Shown: positions 8,522 through 18,720 of the stretch, one piece after another
Position numbering within the stretch: the first letter of the stretch is position 1
How the letters are laid out: the number at the start of each line of letters is the position of its first letter
NCBI RefSeq assembly: GCF_000011305.1
Contig: NC_004369.1
Span: forward strand, 2,852,001-2,916,000
Direction: 5' to 3'
DNA: 64,000 nucleotides
DNA from: Corynebacterium efficiens YS-314
GTDB lineage: Bacteria > Actinomycetota > Actinomycetes > Mycobacteriales > Mycobacteriaceae
Position numbers and translations under genes: made by a program
The notes under the pieces: model-generated
Database searches by the model: none
Seen by the model: only the letters and a program-made list of their open reading frames with translations
Told to the model about the DNA's origin: nothing

Positions 8522-9394
8522 TTAGCGAGGGGGCAGGGTGGTATCCCCATCGCGGCCACGGGTGACATCACCATCGACGTCGATCTCCTCGCGGGCGACA
8601 TCCTCGCTGACAACCTCGGTATCGCGGACGGTTTCCTTCTCGAGGCGAACCTCCTCAACCGGGACAGTCTCCTTGTTGACCACGACACGCTCCTCAGAGA
8701 GGGTCACAGAGGTCTCTTCATCGTGGAGGTCGCCGCCACGGTGCCCGGCCGCACTGTCGGCATCGATCGGGGTGCGCTCCACGCGAACCTCTTCACGCTG
8801 GACCGGGACCTCAACAGTCTCGGTGTCGTGGACGACATACTTGCGCAGACGCACCTGGCCGGCGTCGACACGCTGCTTGTCCACGTTGAGTCGCTCCTCG
8901 GAGCGGGTGATGGAGCCACCATCGGCTGCGTGGGGAGTCACGGCATCGGCGGCATCAACGGTATCGACATGATCGCGGTCATGAACGGCACCGCCGGCAC
9001 CACCGCCGACACCACCACCAACGAGACCCGCAGTATCACGCTGGGGGTCGCGGATATCGGATTCGTAGGTCTCGATATTGTCGGTGCTCTCAAGTCCGTA
9101 GTGACGGTAGATGGTCTGCTGGTCACTCTCGGAGAGGTGCTCATCCGAGTTGAAGTCCGGCGCGTCGGAGATGCGGTCCTTGGTGAACGCCAGGCGCAGC
9201 TCCTCACCGGCGAGCTGGTGGCCACGGAGTGGTACCACGCTGGAGCTCATGCCGAAGAGACCGTGACCGACCTCGACGAAGTCGGGCTGGCCGCTAGCAT
9301 CATTGATATAAACTTCCTTGACGGAACCCAGCTTGTCGCCGTTCCTGTCGTAGGCGGTTGCATTGGCGAGATCGTGAATGTTGCGCTGAACCAT
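8522..9394 (-). CDS. PRC-barrel and DUF2382 (YsnF-type) domain protein
   Basis: 290 residues. Residues ~1-80 are a PRC-barrel (YDRNGDKLGSVKEVYIND, then FVEVGHGLFGMSSSVVPL). After an acidic, Gly/Ala-rich linker, residues ~150-280 form a DUF2382 domain with its repeated EERLNVDKQRVDAGQVRLRKYV / EERVVVNKETVPVEEVRLEKE strands. DUF2382 proteins are usually general-stress proteins of unknown mechanism. The start is supported by AAAAGGAG upstream of ATG 9394. It is a single-gene unit with its own terminator. Confidence 0.88.
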   Translation of the reverse strand: MVQRNIHDLANATAYDRNGDKLGSVKEVYINDASGQPDFVEVGHGLFGMSSSVVPLRGHQLAGEELRLAFTKDRISDAPDFNSDEHLSESDQQTIYRHYGLESTDNIETYESDIRDPQRDTAGLVGGGVGGGAGGAVHDRDHVDTVDAADAVTPHAADGGSITRSEERLNVDKQRVDAGQVRLRKYVVHDTETVEVPVQREEVRVERTPIDADSAAGHRGGDLHDEETSVTLSEERVVVNKETVPVEEVRLEKETVRDTEVVSEDVAREEIDVDGDVTRGRDGDTTLPPR

Positions 9395-9909
9395 GAAAAG
9401 CTCCTTTTCGTGTTCGTTTCATTCACCCAGGCCATGAGGTCACTGGTGGACTGTCGTCCGCGAACCTCTGGGCTCTCAGCCTGGATGCTTGCGGGGCCCA
9501 GTGTAGGGACCAACATCAAGCTGTGTATGTCCCCCACCACATCCGAAGATTTCCCCCATTTCCTATACAGGAAGCATTCAGGAGCATTGCAGAGCCAGTC
9601 CGGCGTACACAACCCCGGGACTCCCGGGAATCATGCGCGGGAAACAATATGAAGGCGCTGCTCATTCCGCGTCCCCACGCCGGCGGGGATACCCAGGGTA
9701 GGAGAGATCCGCCTTCCGATCCCCCATTCGGGCTGTCAGCATTTTCCAGGGTGAATATTTTTCCCGTCCGGTCATGGGGGATGTCGTATTTGGCCGGGGG
9801 AGGCACCGTGGGATACCCCCCGACAGTGCCCTGCACAACGCGACAACCCCACCCGCTCCGCTTATGGGAGGGGATGGGGTTGTGACGGAAAAGACGAATC
9901 AGGCTGTAA
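9395..9909. other. Intergenic region with hairpin downstream of pck
   Basis: 515 bp holding the promoter of the PRC-barrel gene and the 3' region of pck. ACAACCCCA (9843-9851) pairs with TGGGGTTGT (9875-9883) and is probably a pck transcript-end hairpin, although no T tract follows on the minus strand. GTCCCCACGCCGGCGGGGAT at 9671-9690 is a palindromic GC-rich hairpin; it is single-copy. No protein-coding gene is supported. Confidence 0.5.
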
Positions 9910-11748
9910 TTAGGATGCCTGTGCTGCCTGGATGCGCTTCTTCAGAGCCTCGAACTGCTCGTGGACCTCGGTTGGGACCTTGGGGCCCAGGAAGGTGAGG
10001 TACTCGGCATTGTCCTCGAGATCGGCTGCCCACTGCTCGGCGGGTGCGGTGAGGGCTTCGCGGATGTCCTCGATCGGGGTGTCCAGGCCCTCCAGGTCGA
10101 GGTCCTCGGCGCGGGCGGTGTAGCCGACCACGGTCTCCTCGGCGCCCACGCGACCCTCGATGCGGTCGATGACCCACTTGAGCACGCGGGAGTTCTCGCC
10201 GAAGCCCGGCCACAGGAAGCGGCCGTCCTCGCCACGGCGGAACCAGTTGACCAGGAAGATGGACGGCATCTTGTCGCCGCCCTTGTTGCCCATGTCAATC
10301 CAGTTCTGCAGGTATTCACCGGCGTTGTAACCCATGAAGGGCAGCATGGCCATCGGGTCGTGGCGCAGGGTGCCCACCTTGGCCTCGGCGGAGGCTGCGG
10401 TCTGACCGGATGCCAGGAGGGCACCGACCATGGTGCCGTGCTCCCAGTCGTGGGTCTGGGTGACCAGCGGAACGGTGTCGGGGCGGCGTCCACCGAAGAG
10501 GATCGCGTCGACCTTGACACCCTTCCAGTCGTTGAACTCGGGGGCGGCGGTCGGGCACTGCTCGATGGCCACGCAGTAGCGGGAGTTCGGGTGTGCGGCG
10601 GGCTGGTTGGACTCGGGGGTCCAGTCGTTGCCCTTCCAGTCGATGAGGTGCTCCGGAGCGTCGCCGTCCATGCCCTCCCACCAGATGTCACCGTCATCGG
10701 TGAGTGCGACGTTGGTGAACAGGGTGTTGCCCGGTTCCATGGTCTGCATGGCGATCGGGTTGGAGGCGTAGTTGGTGCCCGGTGCGACACCGAAGAAGCC
10801 GTTCTCCGGGTTGACGGCGTAGAGGTGGCCGTCCTCGCGGAACTTCAGCCATGCGATGTCATCGCCGACGACCTCGGCCTTCCAGCCCGGGATGGTCGGG
10901 GTGATCATGGCGAGGTTGGTCTTGCCACAGGCGGACGGGAACGCGGCGGCGATGTGGTAGGCCTGCCCCTCCGGGTTGGTGAGCTTGAGGATGAGCATGT
11001 GCTCGGCCATCCAGCCCTCTTCCCGTGCCATGACGGAGGCGATACGCAGGGCGTAGCACTTCTTGGCCAGGATGGCGTTTCCGCCGTAACCGGAACCGTA
11101 GGACCAGATCTCCTTGGTCTCAGGGAACTGGGTGATGTACTTGGTGTCGTTGCATGGCCATGCAACGTCCTCCTGGCCCTCCTCGAGGGGGGCGCCGACG
11201 GAGTGCAGACAGCGGACGAAGGAACCGTTCTCGCCGATCTTGTCCAGGGCGTCCTTACCCATGCGGGTCATGATGCGCATGGACATGACCACGTAGGCGG
11301 AGTCGGTCAGCTGAACGCCGAGCTTGGGCTCCGGGTCGGTGATCGGACCCATGCAGAAAGGAACCACGTACATGGTGCGGCCCTTCATGGAACCGCGGTA
11401 GACCTCGGTCATCTCCTCCTTCATGGCCTGAGGTGGTGCCCAGTTGTTGGTTGGGCCCGCATCCTCCTGGTTCTCGGAGCAGATGAAGGTACGCGATTCG
11501 ACGCGTGCGACATCCGATGGGTTGGAACGTGCAAGGAAGCTGTTGGGGCGCTTCTCCTCATTCAGCCTGATGAGGGTGCCTGCCTCGACGAGTTCCTCCG
11601 CCATGCGGTCCCACTCTTCTTGGGATCCGTCAGCGAATACAACTGCCTCAGGCTGAAACAGCTCGACCGCCTCGGCGATCCAGTTCAGCAGTTCCTGATT
11701 ATTCGTAGGTGCCTCGCCCTGCAGGCCCGGGATTGCAGCTGTAGTCAT
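9910..11748 (-). CDS. pck: Phosphoenolpyruvate carboxykinase (GTP)
   Basis: Converts oxaloacetate + GTP to phosphoenolpyruvate + CO2 + GDP in the cytoplasm (gluconeogenesis, anaplerotic node). From ATG 11748 the product has 612 residues, as expected for the family. [10 protein letters not shown] (Cys274) is the GTP-PEPCK P-loop with its hyper-reactive cysteine, and [12 protein letters not shown] and [12 protein letters not shown] are further family signatures. The frame opens 14 codons earlier, but GGAGAAGTG directly before MTTAAIPGL fixes the start. Monocistronic; divergent from nothing nearby. Confidence 0.97.
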   Translation of the reverse strand: MTTAAIPGLQGEAPTNNQELLNWIAEAVELFQPEAVVFADGSQEEWDRMAEELVEAGTLIRLNEEKRPNSFLARSNPSDVARVESRTFICSENQEDAGPTNNWAPPQAMKEEMTEVYRGSMKGRTMYVVPFCMGPITDPEPKLGVQLTDSAYVVMSMRIMTRMGKDALDKIGENGSFVRCLHSVGAPLEEGQEDVAWPCNDTKYITQFPETKEIWSYGSGYGGNAILAKKCYALRIASVMAREEGWMAEHMLILKLTNPEGQAYHIAAAFPSACGKTNLAMITPTIPGWKAEVVGDDIAWLKFREDGHLYAVNPENGFFGVAPGTNYASNPIAMQTMEPGNTLFTNVALTDDGDIWWEGMDGDAPEHLIDWKGNDWTPESNQPAAHPNSRYCVAIEQCPTAAPEFNDWKGVKVDAILFGGRRPDTVPLVTQTHDWEHGTMVGALLASGQTAASAEAKVGTLRHDPMAMLPFMGYNAGEYLQNWIDMGNKGGDKMPSIFLVNWFRRGEDGRFLWPGFGENSRVLKWVIDRIEGRVGAEETVVGYTARAEDLDLEGLDTPIEDIREALTAPAEQWAADLEDNAEYLTFLGPKVPTEVHEQFEALKKRIQAAQAS

Positions 11749-11865
11749 CACTTCTCCAGACAATTTGTCACTCACTGAGTACTCGCCCATCAGATTAACC
11801 GCCCGCCTGGGAACAGGATAATAACTTCAATGAGACACGGGCCACATTTGTCATGACCAGTGCCG

Positions 11866-12249
11866 TTATCCCCTATCAATGCATATCCACCCATCAATCA
11901 TATGATCATTGGATGTCATTCCTCGCCCCCGAACAGGGGTATCTTCGGACTCCAGACCCCACAGACTTGATGGGTTGACGGGAGTGTCGGTAGGTAATCC
12001 CCAGTCAGCGGGCATGGACTGACGCGACCACACCTCATACCCTCCCGCGTAATCATGCGCAGTGACATGATCAACCACCCCATCCCCATCCAGATCGGCG
12101 TAGATGGTCAATCCCGCAGCATGCGGGTGGGTCACGCTCTCCTGCTCCGGAGTCCCGATCTCCACCAATTCCCCGTCGATCTCAAGTGCCAACCCACCCG
12201 GAACCCCGGTTACCGCCGAGAGGAACTCTCTGACACCAAACCACCACAT
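11866..12249 (-). CDS. DUF6802-like small protein
   Basis: 127 residues starting at ATG 12249 (GGGAGAGG upstream). The core YADLDGDGVVDHVTAHDYAGGYEVWS, with its Asp-rich calcium-loop-like motif, resembles the actinobacterial DUF6802 family, often found in secreted or envelope-associated proteins of mycolata. No signal peptide is visible. It follows the larger hypothetical gene by 13 bp on the same strand, so the two form an operon. Function unknown. Confidence 0.7.
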   Translation of the reverse strand: MWWFGVREFLSAVTGVPGGLALEIDGELVEIGTPEQESVTHPHAAGLTIYADLDGDGVVDHVTAHDYAGGYEVWSRQSMPADWGLPTDTPVNPSSLWGLESEDTPVRGRGMTSNDHMIDGWICIDRG

Positions 12250-12262
12250 GTCCACCTCTCCC

Positions 12263-13438
12263 TCACCTCCCCCATCCGGCCCGGTTGACCTGCCCCCGCA
12301 GCCACCGCACCGGCCCACCGCCGGTGCCCGGACGCGCACTGGTTGTATCCAGCTCCAGGGCATGGGGCACGGTGTCCCACCACCTGGCCACCATCCGTCG
12401 GCGGCGCTGCACCAGGTAGAGAATCAGCGCCACCACGCCCAGGGGGAGGGCATCGGGCCGGAGGATGCACATCCCCAGCATCCATCCGGACCCCGTCGCC
12501 AGATCCGTGGCCGTCAGGACCGGTTCCGCGGGCAGTACGTACCCGTGGCGGGTGGCCCACTCCCGCATGCCGCGACGGTCACCAGCCAGACGCATCTCCC
12601 TCACCTGCAGGTGGCGTTCCCGGTGCCACCTGCGTTCCATTTTCTCCACGGCCTGCGCCCACCGGGCATCGGGGACGGCAGGCAGGTCCCACCCGGCTGG
12701 CTGGTGCGCCACCCGACGGACGGTGTCCACCAGATCCCACCCCGCCGGCACCGCCTGCGGGCATACCCCCTCGGGCAGGGGCGACAAGGTGACCAGTCTC
12801 CCCACGCGGCGCCAGGCGTCCTGGAGGGTCGGGGCGTCGACAAGCAGGAAACCCCGCCCACCCGGCACCGCGACCACCACGTCCGCATCCGCCGAGGTCA
12901 CCACCTCCACCTGCGCGGCCAGGACGGCGCGGACCTCCGCCACCCGGTCCGCATCCGGGCCGATCACCACCACCCGGGGTGCACCCAGGTCCGGCGGGAG
13001 CGCCGGATCCGCAGCCAGCCCCGACAGTTCCGGGAACCTCACCGCCAGGGCACGGAGTTCACAGGTCAGGAGCCTTTCCCGGATGCGCAGCAGCTGCGCA
13101 ACCCCGATCGTGTAATTCTCCGCCTGTTCCTTATCTTCTATGTGTATGAATTCCTGGGGCCCGGCGCGCATGCGGGAACGCACCCGGCCGGGCACCTCAC
13201 CGGCATGGATCAGCAGGACCACATCGGTTCCGGAGCCCACCGCGGGCCAGTGGGTGTGCACCATCCTCGCCCCGGGCACCGTCACCCGGACAGGTGCATC
13301 CACCGTGCACACCCCGATGCGGGGAGGCCCGGTCAATTCATTCAGCACCTCACGCACGGCCATTCCGGCCATATCACCGAAGGCACGCCCCTCGGCCCAT
13401 GCCGCGGCCGCCCGGAAGTTCTCAGGCACATCCACCAT
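12263..13438 (-). CDS. Conserved hypothetical protein with C-terminal membrane segment
   Basis: 391 residues. Unrecognised family. The first ~330 residues look soluble: an alpha/beta part (RVVVIGPDADRVAEVRAVL, VVVAVPGGRGFLLVDAP), then a charged helical stretch (KMERRWHRERHLQVREMRL). A hydrophobic segment at about 338-362 is followed by RRRRM, suggesting a membrane anchor with basic cytoplasmic tail. It is co-transcribed with the DUF6802-like gene and divergent from the TDT permease across a strong inverted repeat. Confidence 0.7.
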   Translation of the reverse strand: MVDVPENFRAAAAWAEGRAFGDMAGMAVREVLNELTGPPRIGVCTVDAPVRVTVPGARMVHTHWPAVGSGTDVVLLIHAGEVPGRVRSRMRAGPQEFIHIEDKEQAENYTIGVAQLLRIRERLLTCELRALAVRFPELSGLAADPALPPDLGAPRVVVIGPDADRVAEVRAVLAAQVEVVTSADADVVVAVPGGRGFLLVDAPTLQDAWRRVGRLVTLSPLPEGVCPQAVPAGWDLVDTVRRVAHQPAGWDLPAVPDARWAQAVEKMERRWHRERHLQVREMRLAGDRRGMREWATRHGYVLPAEPVLTATDLATGSGWMLGMCILRPDALPLGVVALILYLVQRRRRMVARWWDTVPHALELDTTSARPGTGGGPVRWLRGQVNRAGWGR

Positions 13439-13527
13439 GGTCTTTCCCCCAACGACTCAGGCCACACCCCGGATCCGCCACCATCACACCGCACTTTTCC
13501 CACCTGCGCAACGGCTGCAGGACGGAT

Positions 13528-13570
13528 GCCGGGCGGCTGTCGTCACCGGATCCGGTGACAGCCGCCCGGC
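13528..13570. repeat. Large imperfect inverted repeat between divergent genes
   Basis: GCCGGGCGGCTGTC (13528-13541) pairs with GACAGCCGCCCGGC (13557-13570), and the loop itself is the palindrome TCACCGGATCCGGTGA, so almost 40 bp form one dyad with a 3-nt asymmetry. It sits between divergently transcribed genes and has no T tract, which fits an operator or cruciform better than a terminator (inference). Confidence 0.6.
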
Positions 13571-13614
13571 TGCCACGGGATGGACCGTTATTACCTCCTG
13601 CTATGCACGGCCCC

Positions 13615-13620
13615 TAATCT
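13615..13620 (+). promoter_or_regulatory. -10 element TAATCT of a leaderless promoter
   Basis: TAATCT at 13615-13620 puts the expected transcription start at the GTG at 13627. This choice of start gives a leaderless mRNA and removes two codons from the longest frame (GTG 13621). Confidence 0.55.
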
Positions 13621-13626
13621 GTGGGG

Positions 13627-14802
13627 GTGTCCACTTCGTCCCGTCTGTCTGCCCTGTCCTCGTCCCTGGTGTCCACGCTGCAGTCCCTGGGCGTACCCGG
13701 TGGCGTACCCGGTTATGTGAAAAACCGCCGCCGGTACACCGCGGTGCTGCCCCCGGCGGGTCCGGCGTGGGCGGGGTCCCTCATGGGCACGGCGCTGACA
13801 TCCGCACTGCTGGAGATCCACGGGTTCGCAGCGGGTGCGCGGGCGATGTTGCTGATCGCGGGGGCCGTCACCATCATCATCACCATCGGGTGGTTGGTGT
13901 ATCGCTCCCCGAAGTTCACCCCCGTGGTCATGCCGGCGTGGGCGATGGTCTCCCTGGGACTGGTGTCCCTGGGGTCGGCCTCCTCGACAATCCTGGCCGA
14001 CTCCCTCGGGGACGCGGTGTGGTGGTTCCATTTCGGGTGCTGCGTGATCGGTGGGGTCCTGGGCCTGGTCACCTACGTGGTCTACCTGCGGCAGCTGATC
14101 ACCGGGCGGGCTGGGACCCCCACCTTCTCCTGGGGCCTGCCCCTGGTCACGCCGATGGTGACGGCCACCGCGGGGATGCGGTTCCATGACTGGCTGGTGG
14201 GCACCGATGTCTCCGGCGCACCCGGGGCAGACGGCGCACACGAGGTATGGACCACCCTCATCCTGGTGCTGTCCATGGGCGCGTTCCTCCTGACCCTGCT
14301 GACCGCCCCGGTGGTCTTCACCCGGGTTTACGCCTACTATCTCGGCCCCCGTTCCCGGCGCGCCAGCCACCACCGTCTGGAGCCGATGGCGGCACCGACG
14401 ATCTGGATCCCGCTGGGCATCGTGGGGCAGTCGATGGCCTGTGCGCAGTTGTTCGGGGCCGCCACCGGATGGGTGCGTACCGGGGTCGCGTACGGATTCA
14501 TCATGTGCGTGGTGGCCATTCCGGTCACTCTGACGGCGGTGGTGGTCCACTACCAGGCCGCGCTGCGCGGGATCAGCTACAGCCCGACGTGGTGGGCCAG
14601 CACCTTCCCCGTGGGTGCCCTGTGCCTGGGTGTGCACTGGCTCTCCGACTCCAGTGGCCTGGGGTGGCTGGACCAGATCAGTGTGTTCCTCCTGGTCATT
14701 CTTCTTTTCCACGCCGGGGTGGCCACCCTCGGCGGTACGATGGCCATCATCGCCAGGATGGCCCGCAGGCTGCGTGCGGTGACCGGTGGTCGCCGTCGGT
14801 GA
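13627..14802 (+). CDS. TDT-family (TehA/SLAC1-like) permease
   Basis: 391 residues with about ten membrane helices beginning near residue 45 (AVLPPAGPAWAGSLMGTAL). This is the tellurite-resistance/dicarboxylate transporter superfamily; corynebacterial relatives are annotated as tellurite permeases. FHDWLVG and a conserved phenylalanine-rich helix region are consistent with the channel-like fold. Substrate cannot be determined. Upstream TAATCT supports the GTG 13627 start. The gene precedes trmB but is separated from it by 136 bp. Confidence 0.82.
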   Translation: MSTSSRLSALSSSLVSTLQSLGVPGGVPGYVKNRRRYTAVLPPAGPAWAGSLMGTALTSALLEIHGFAAGARAMLLIAGAVTIIITIGWLVYRSPKFTPVVMPAWAMVSLGLVSLGSASSTILADSLGDAVWWFHFGCCVIGGVLGLVTYVVYLRQLITGRAGTPTFSWGLPLVTPMVTATAGMRFHDWLVGTDVSGAPGADGAHEVWTTLILVLSMGAFLLTLLTAPVVFTRVYAYYLGPRSRRASHHRLEPMAAPTIWIPLGIVGQSMACAQLFGAATGWVRTGVAYGFIMCVVAIPVTLTAVVVHYQAALRGISYSPTWWASTFPVGALCLGVHWLSDSSGLGWLDQISVFLLVILLFHAGVATLGGTMAIIARMARRLRAVTGGRRR

Positions 14803-14938
14803 TGCTTGTCGACGTTTCCCCGCTCCACACCACACACCCACCGCGCTTCTGCCCCCGGCGTGTCCCGGCCTGTCCCCCTGTTCAACAACACAGGTGGCAG
14901 ATTGAAGTTTCTCCACTGAACAGGAAAAATGATCACCA

Positions 14939-15703
14939 ATGTCTATTTCTGATAATTCCCGAGAAGAACTGGGTGAACTGCCGGCCGGCCGTCCCCTCCA
15001 GTCCGAATTCAACGACGACCTCGACTACCCGCGTCTGGGCAGTGTCACCTTCCGCCGTGGCACCCTGACCGAGAACCAGCAGACCATGTGGAATGAGAAG
15101 TGGCCTGAACTAGGCCGGGTCCTCGAGGACGAACTCATCGACATCGATGCCTGGTTCGGTCGCACCGGTGCGAAGACCATCGTGGAGATCGGTTCCGGCA
15201 CCGGAACCTCCACCGCCGCGATGGCCCCGCTGGAGGCTGACACCAACATCATCGCCGTCGAGCTGTACAAGCCCGGTCTGGCCAAGCTCATGGGTGCGGT
15301 GGTGCGCGGTGGCATTGACAACATCCGCATGGTGCGCGGTGACGGCATCGAGGTGCTCAACCGCATGTTCGCCGATGGGTCCCTCGACGGGGTGCGTATC
15401 TTCTTCCCCGATCCCTGGCCCAAGGCACGCCACAACAAGCGCCGCATCATCCAGTCCGGTCCGCTCAACCTCATCGCGAAGAAGCTCAAGCCGGGTGGTG
15501 TCCTGCATGTGGCCACCGATCACGCCGACTACGCCGAGTGGATCAATGAACTCGTCGAGGTGGAACCCCTGCTGGAGTACAAGGGATGGCCGTGGCCGGA
15601 GTGCCCGCAGCTTACCGACCGTCAGGTGATCACCAAGTTCGAAGGCAAGGGCCTGGACAAGGATCACACCATCAACGAGTACCTGTGGCAGAAGAAGCAG
15701 TAA
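14939..15703 (+). CDS. trmB: tRNA (guanine-N7-)-methyltransferase TrmB
   Basis: 254 residues. Methylates G46 of tRNA with S-adenosylmethionine. SAM motif [20 protein letters not shown] is followed by [12 protein letters not shown]; the family signature [15 protein letters not shown] and the C-terminal TDHADYAEW are all present. An N-terminal extension of ~45 residues is usual in actinobacteria. Its stop codon overlaps the next start (TAATG), so it is coupled to the NYN-domain gene. The trmB-NYN-mmpL3 order is the same as Rv0208c-Rv0207c-Rv0206c. Confidence 0.96.
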   Translation: MSISDNSREELGELPAGRPLQSEFNDDLDYPRLGSVTFRRGTLTENQQTMWNEKWPELGRVLEDELIDIDAWFGRTGAKTIVEIGSGTGTSTAAMAPLEADTNIIAVELYKPGLAKLMGAVVRGGIDNIRMVRGDGIEVLNRMFADGSLDGVRIFFPDPWPKARHNKRRIIQSGPLNLIAKKLKPGGVLHVATDHADYAEWINELVEVEPLLEYKGWPWPECPQLTDRQVITKFEGKGLDKDHTINEYLWQKKQ

Positions 15704-16389
15704 TGGCTGACGTACACGACACCGTCCACAGCTACGCCCCCACCGACCAGTCCGGCCCGGAGAACCTCCTGCTCGTCTGGGACGCCCCCAACCTGGACAT
15801 GGGACTGGGTGCGATCCTGGGTGGTCGCCCCACCGCGGCGTACCGCCCGCGTTTCGACGCCATCGGTCGCTGGCTGCTGGCCCGCGCCGACGACCTCGCC
15901 TATGACCTAGGCCGGCGCATCGAGCCCGAGGCCACCGTGTTCACCAACATCGCATCGGGCGGTGCCGATGTGGTGCGCCCCTGGGTCGAGGCCCTGCGCA
16001 ATGTCGGTTTCGCGGTGTTCGCCAAGCCTAAGCTGACCGAGGATTCCGATGTGGATGAGGATATGCTCGCCCACATCCGCCGCCGCTTCGAGGAGGGTGT
16101 CCTCCGTGGCGTGGTGGTCGCCAGCGCCGACGGGCAGAACTTCCGTGAACTCCTGGAGGAACTGACCGGTGACGGGATCCCCGCCACCGTCATCGGTTTC
16201 CACGAACACGCCTCCTGGGCCGTGGCCCATGAGGCGATCGAATTCGTCGATCTCGAGGAGATCGCCGGTGTCTTCCGCGAACCGCTCCCACGGGTCAGCC
16301 TCGACAACCTGCCGGATGGCGGTGCGTGGCTGCAGCCGTTCAGGCCACTGACCGCCCTTCTGTCCAACCGCAACCAGTCCCAGGAGTAA
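15703..16389 (+). CDS. NYN-domain (LabA/PIN-like) protein
   Basis: 228 residues. LLVWDAPNLDMGLGAILG near the N-terminus carries the first acidic residues of the NYN ribonuclease fold; DVDEDMLAHIRRRFEEG and GVVVASADGQNFRELLEEL provide the later Asp residues. These proteins are predicted metal-dependent RNases of unknown target. A longer frame opens at 15586 but would lie inside trmB; ATG 15703 overlaps its stop and is the natural start. It sits between trmB and cmpL1, an arrangement kept across mycolata. Confidence 0.85.
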   Translation: MADVHDTVHSYAPTDQSGPENLLLVWDAPNLDMGLGAILGGRPTAAYRPRFDAIGRWLLARADDLAYDLGRRIEPEATVFTNIASGGADVVRPWVEALRNVGFAVFAKPKLTEDSDVDEDMLAHIRRRFEEGVLRGVVVASADGQNFRELLEELTGDGIPATVIGFHEHASWAVAHEAIEFVDLEEIAGVFREPLPRVSLDNLPDGGAWLQPFRPLTALLSNRNQSQE

Positions 16390-16395
16390 CCACCC

Positions 16396-18720
16396 GTGTT
16401 CTCGAGATGGGGTCACTTCGCCTACAACCACAGGCGTATCATCCCGCTGATCATCGTCGCTGCCATTCTGGCTCTCTACTTCGGGTTCGGCACCAAGCTG
16501 GGTGAGCGGATGAGCCAGGAGGGCTGGGATGACCCCGGCTCCTCCTCCACCGCCGCGGCACAGATCGAGATGGAGACCTTCGGCCGTGACAACAACGGTG
16601 ATGTGGTCCTGCTGTTCACGGCCCCCGAGGGCACCTCATTCGACGACCCGGAGGTGTTCTCCGCCGTCTCCGACCACCTGACGGGGCTGCGGGAGGATAA
16701 TCCGGGCGAAGTCAGCCACATCAACAGCTACTTCGACACCCGTAACCCCTCCCTGCTCAGCGAGGACGGCACCCAGGCGTTCGCCGCCCTCGGTCTGGAG
16801 GGTGACGGTGAGCAGACCCTCAGGGATTTCCGCGCCATCGAGGATCAGCTCGTGCCGGAGTCGCTGCCGGGTGGTGTGACCACCCAGGTCGCGGGTGCCA
16901 CCGCCGTGGCCGACGCGCTTGACGACGGCATGGCCGGCGACATCCTCCGCGCCGAGGTCTACGCCCTGCCCGCCGTGGCGATCCTGCTGTTGTTCGTCTT
17001 CGGTTCCGTCGTGGCCGCCGGCATGCCCCTGATCGTCGGTGTGCTCTCCATCCTGGGTTCCCTGGGTGTGCTGTCGATCCTGGCGAACATCACCCAGGTC
17101 AATGTCTTCGCCCAGTCCGTGGTCACCCTTCTGGGTCTGGGCCTGGCCATCGACTACGGCCTGTTCATGGTCTCGCGTTTCCGCGAGGAGATGGACAAGG
17201 GCTCCCCCATCCCCCAGGCGGTAGCCACCACGACGGCCACCGCCGGCAAGACGGTGGTGTTCTCCGCCGCCATGGTCGCCGTGGCCCTGTCGGGGTTGTT
17301 CGTGTTCCCCCAGGCCTTCCTGAAATCCGTGGCCTTCGGTGCCATCTCCGCGGTGGGTCTGGCCGCACTGATGTCCGTGGTGGTCCTGCCGTCGATCTTC
17401 GGCATGCTGGGCACCAACATCGACAGGTGGAGTCTGCGCCGAACGTCGCGCACCGCACGACGCCTGGAGGACACCATCTGGTTCAAGGTGCCGTCCTGGG
17501 CGATGAAGAACGCCAAACTGGTCACCGCGGCCATCGTGCTGGTGCTCATCGGCCTGACCGTACCCCTGGTCGGGGTGAAATTCGGTGGCATCAACGAAAC
17601 CTACCTACCACCGACCAATGACACCCGCCAGGCGCAGGAGGATTTCGATGACTCCTTCGCCGCCTTCCGCACCGAACCGGTGAAACTGGTGGTCACCAAC
17701 GCCGACAACAACCAGCTCATCGACATCTATGTCCAGGCCAATGAGGTCGAGGGCCTCACCGACAGGTTCAGTGCGGGTGCCACCACCGACGGCACCACCG
17801 TGCTCTCCGCCGGCATCATCGACCGGTCCATGAATGAGTCGGTCATCGATCAGCTGCGGGCCATCGACGTGCCCGAGGGTGTTGAGGTCTACATCGGCGG
17901 CACCCCCGCCATGGAGATCGAATCCATCGAGGCACTCTTTGAGAAGCTGCCGTGGATGGCGCTCTACATCGTGGTGGCCACCTTCATCCTCATGGCCCTG
18001 GTGTTCGGTTCCCTGATCCTGCCGGCCAAGGCCATCATCATGACCGTCCTGGGCATGGGTGCCACCCTGGGCATCCTCACCCTCATGTTCGTCGACGGCG
18101 TGGGCGCGGACCTGTTCAACTTCTCCCCCGGCCCGCTGATGAGCCCGGTGCTGGTGCTGATCATGGCCATCATCTACGGCCTGTCCACGGACTATGAGGT
18201 GTTCCTGGTCTCCCGGATGGTGGAGGCCCGCGACAAGGGGGCCTCCACCGATGATGCGATCCGCTACGGCACCGCCCACACCGGTTCCATCATCACCGCG
18301 GCGGCCCTGATCATGATCGTGGTCTGTGGTGCCTTCGGGTTCTCCGAGATCGTGATGATGAAGTACATCGCCTTCGGCATGATCGCCGCCCTCATCCTCG
18401 ATGCCACCATCATCCGCATGCTGCTCGTCCCCGCCGTCATGCATCTGCTGCGCGAGGACAACTGGTGGGCACCCGGGTTCATCAAGAAGGCCTACGCAGT
18501 CATGGGTCACGGCTCCGACGGCCCGGAGACAACCGGTCCCACCGGCCCCACCCGTCCCCTCGACGAGGGTGAGGAGGTCACCATCCACGAGGCCGTGCCC
18601 GCGGAGGAGACCGTGGCCTCCCGCAGCGGGCGCAGCACCGCCGAGGATGAGGAACTGGTGCCCTTCGCCGAACTGATGTCCCGCCTGGAGAACAAACGCC
18701 GCTCCGGTGACAGCGACTAG
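16396..18720 (+). CDS. cmpL1: RND/MmpL transporter CmpL1 (MmpL3-type)
   Basis: 774 residues. Predicted to export trehalose monocorynomycolate across the inner membrane. Topology is typical of MmpL3: TM1, a periplasmic domain (~residues 35-180), TM2-6, a second periplasmic domain (~390-510), TM7-11, then an acidic cytoplasmic tail. Both proton-relay Asp-Tyr pairs are present: D253/Y254 (LAIDYGLF) and D599/Y600 (STDYEVFL). The GTG start is supported by AGGAG nine bases upstream. It sits downstream of trmB-NYN as mmpL3 does in M. tuberculosis. The symbol follows C. glutamicum usage. Confidence 0.92.
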   Translation: MFSRWGHFAYNHRRIIPLIIVAAILALYFGFGTKLGERMSQEGWDDPGSSSTAAAQIEMETFGRDNNGDVVLLFTAPEGTSFDDPEVFSAVSDHLTGLREDNPGEVSHINSYFDTRNPSLLSEDGTQAFAALGLEGDGEQTLRDFRAIEDQLVPESLPGGVTTQVAGATAVADALDDGMAGDILRAEVYALPAVAILLLFVFGSVVAAGMPLIVGVLSILGSLGVLSILANITQVNVFAQSVVTLLGLGLAIDYGLFMVSRFREEMDKGSPIPQAVATTTATAGKTVVFSAAMVAVALSGLFVFPQAFLKSVAFGAISAVGLAALMSVVVLPSIFGMLGTNIDRWSLRRTSRTARRLEDTIWFKVPSWAMKNAKLVTAAIVLVLIGLTVPLVGVKFGGINETYLPPTNDTRQAQEDFDDSFAAFRTEPVKLVVTNADNNQLIDIYVQANEVEGLTDRFSAGATTDGTTVLSAGIIDRSMNESVIDQLRAIDVPEGVEVYIGGTPAMEIESIEALFEKLPWMALYIVVATFILMALVFGSLILPAKAIIMTVLGMGATLGILTLMFVDGVGADLFNFSPGPLMSPVLVLIMAIIYGLSTDYEVFLVSRMVEARDKGASTDDAIRYGTAHTGSIITAAALIMIVVCGAFGFSEIVMMKYIAFGMIAALILDATIIRMLLVPAVMHLLREDNWWAPGFIKKAYAVMGHGSDGPETTGPTGPTRPLDEGEEVTIHEAVPAEETVASRSGRSTAEDEELVPFAELMSRLENKRRSGDSD

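Noticed and set aside
9671..9690. GTCCCCACGCCGGCGGGGAT resembles a type I-E CRISPR repeat
   Set aside because: Only one copy; no second repeat or spacer-like spacing within several hundred bases and no cas genes in the window. More likely a chance GC-rich hairpin.
12104..13558. 484-codon plus-strand frame opposite the two hypothetical genes
   Set aside because: Rich in P/H/R with no recognisable domain; the minus-strand genes have proper starts, an operon arrangement and conserved-looking domains.
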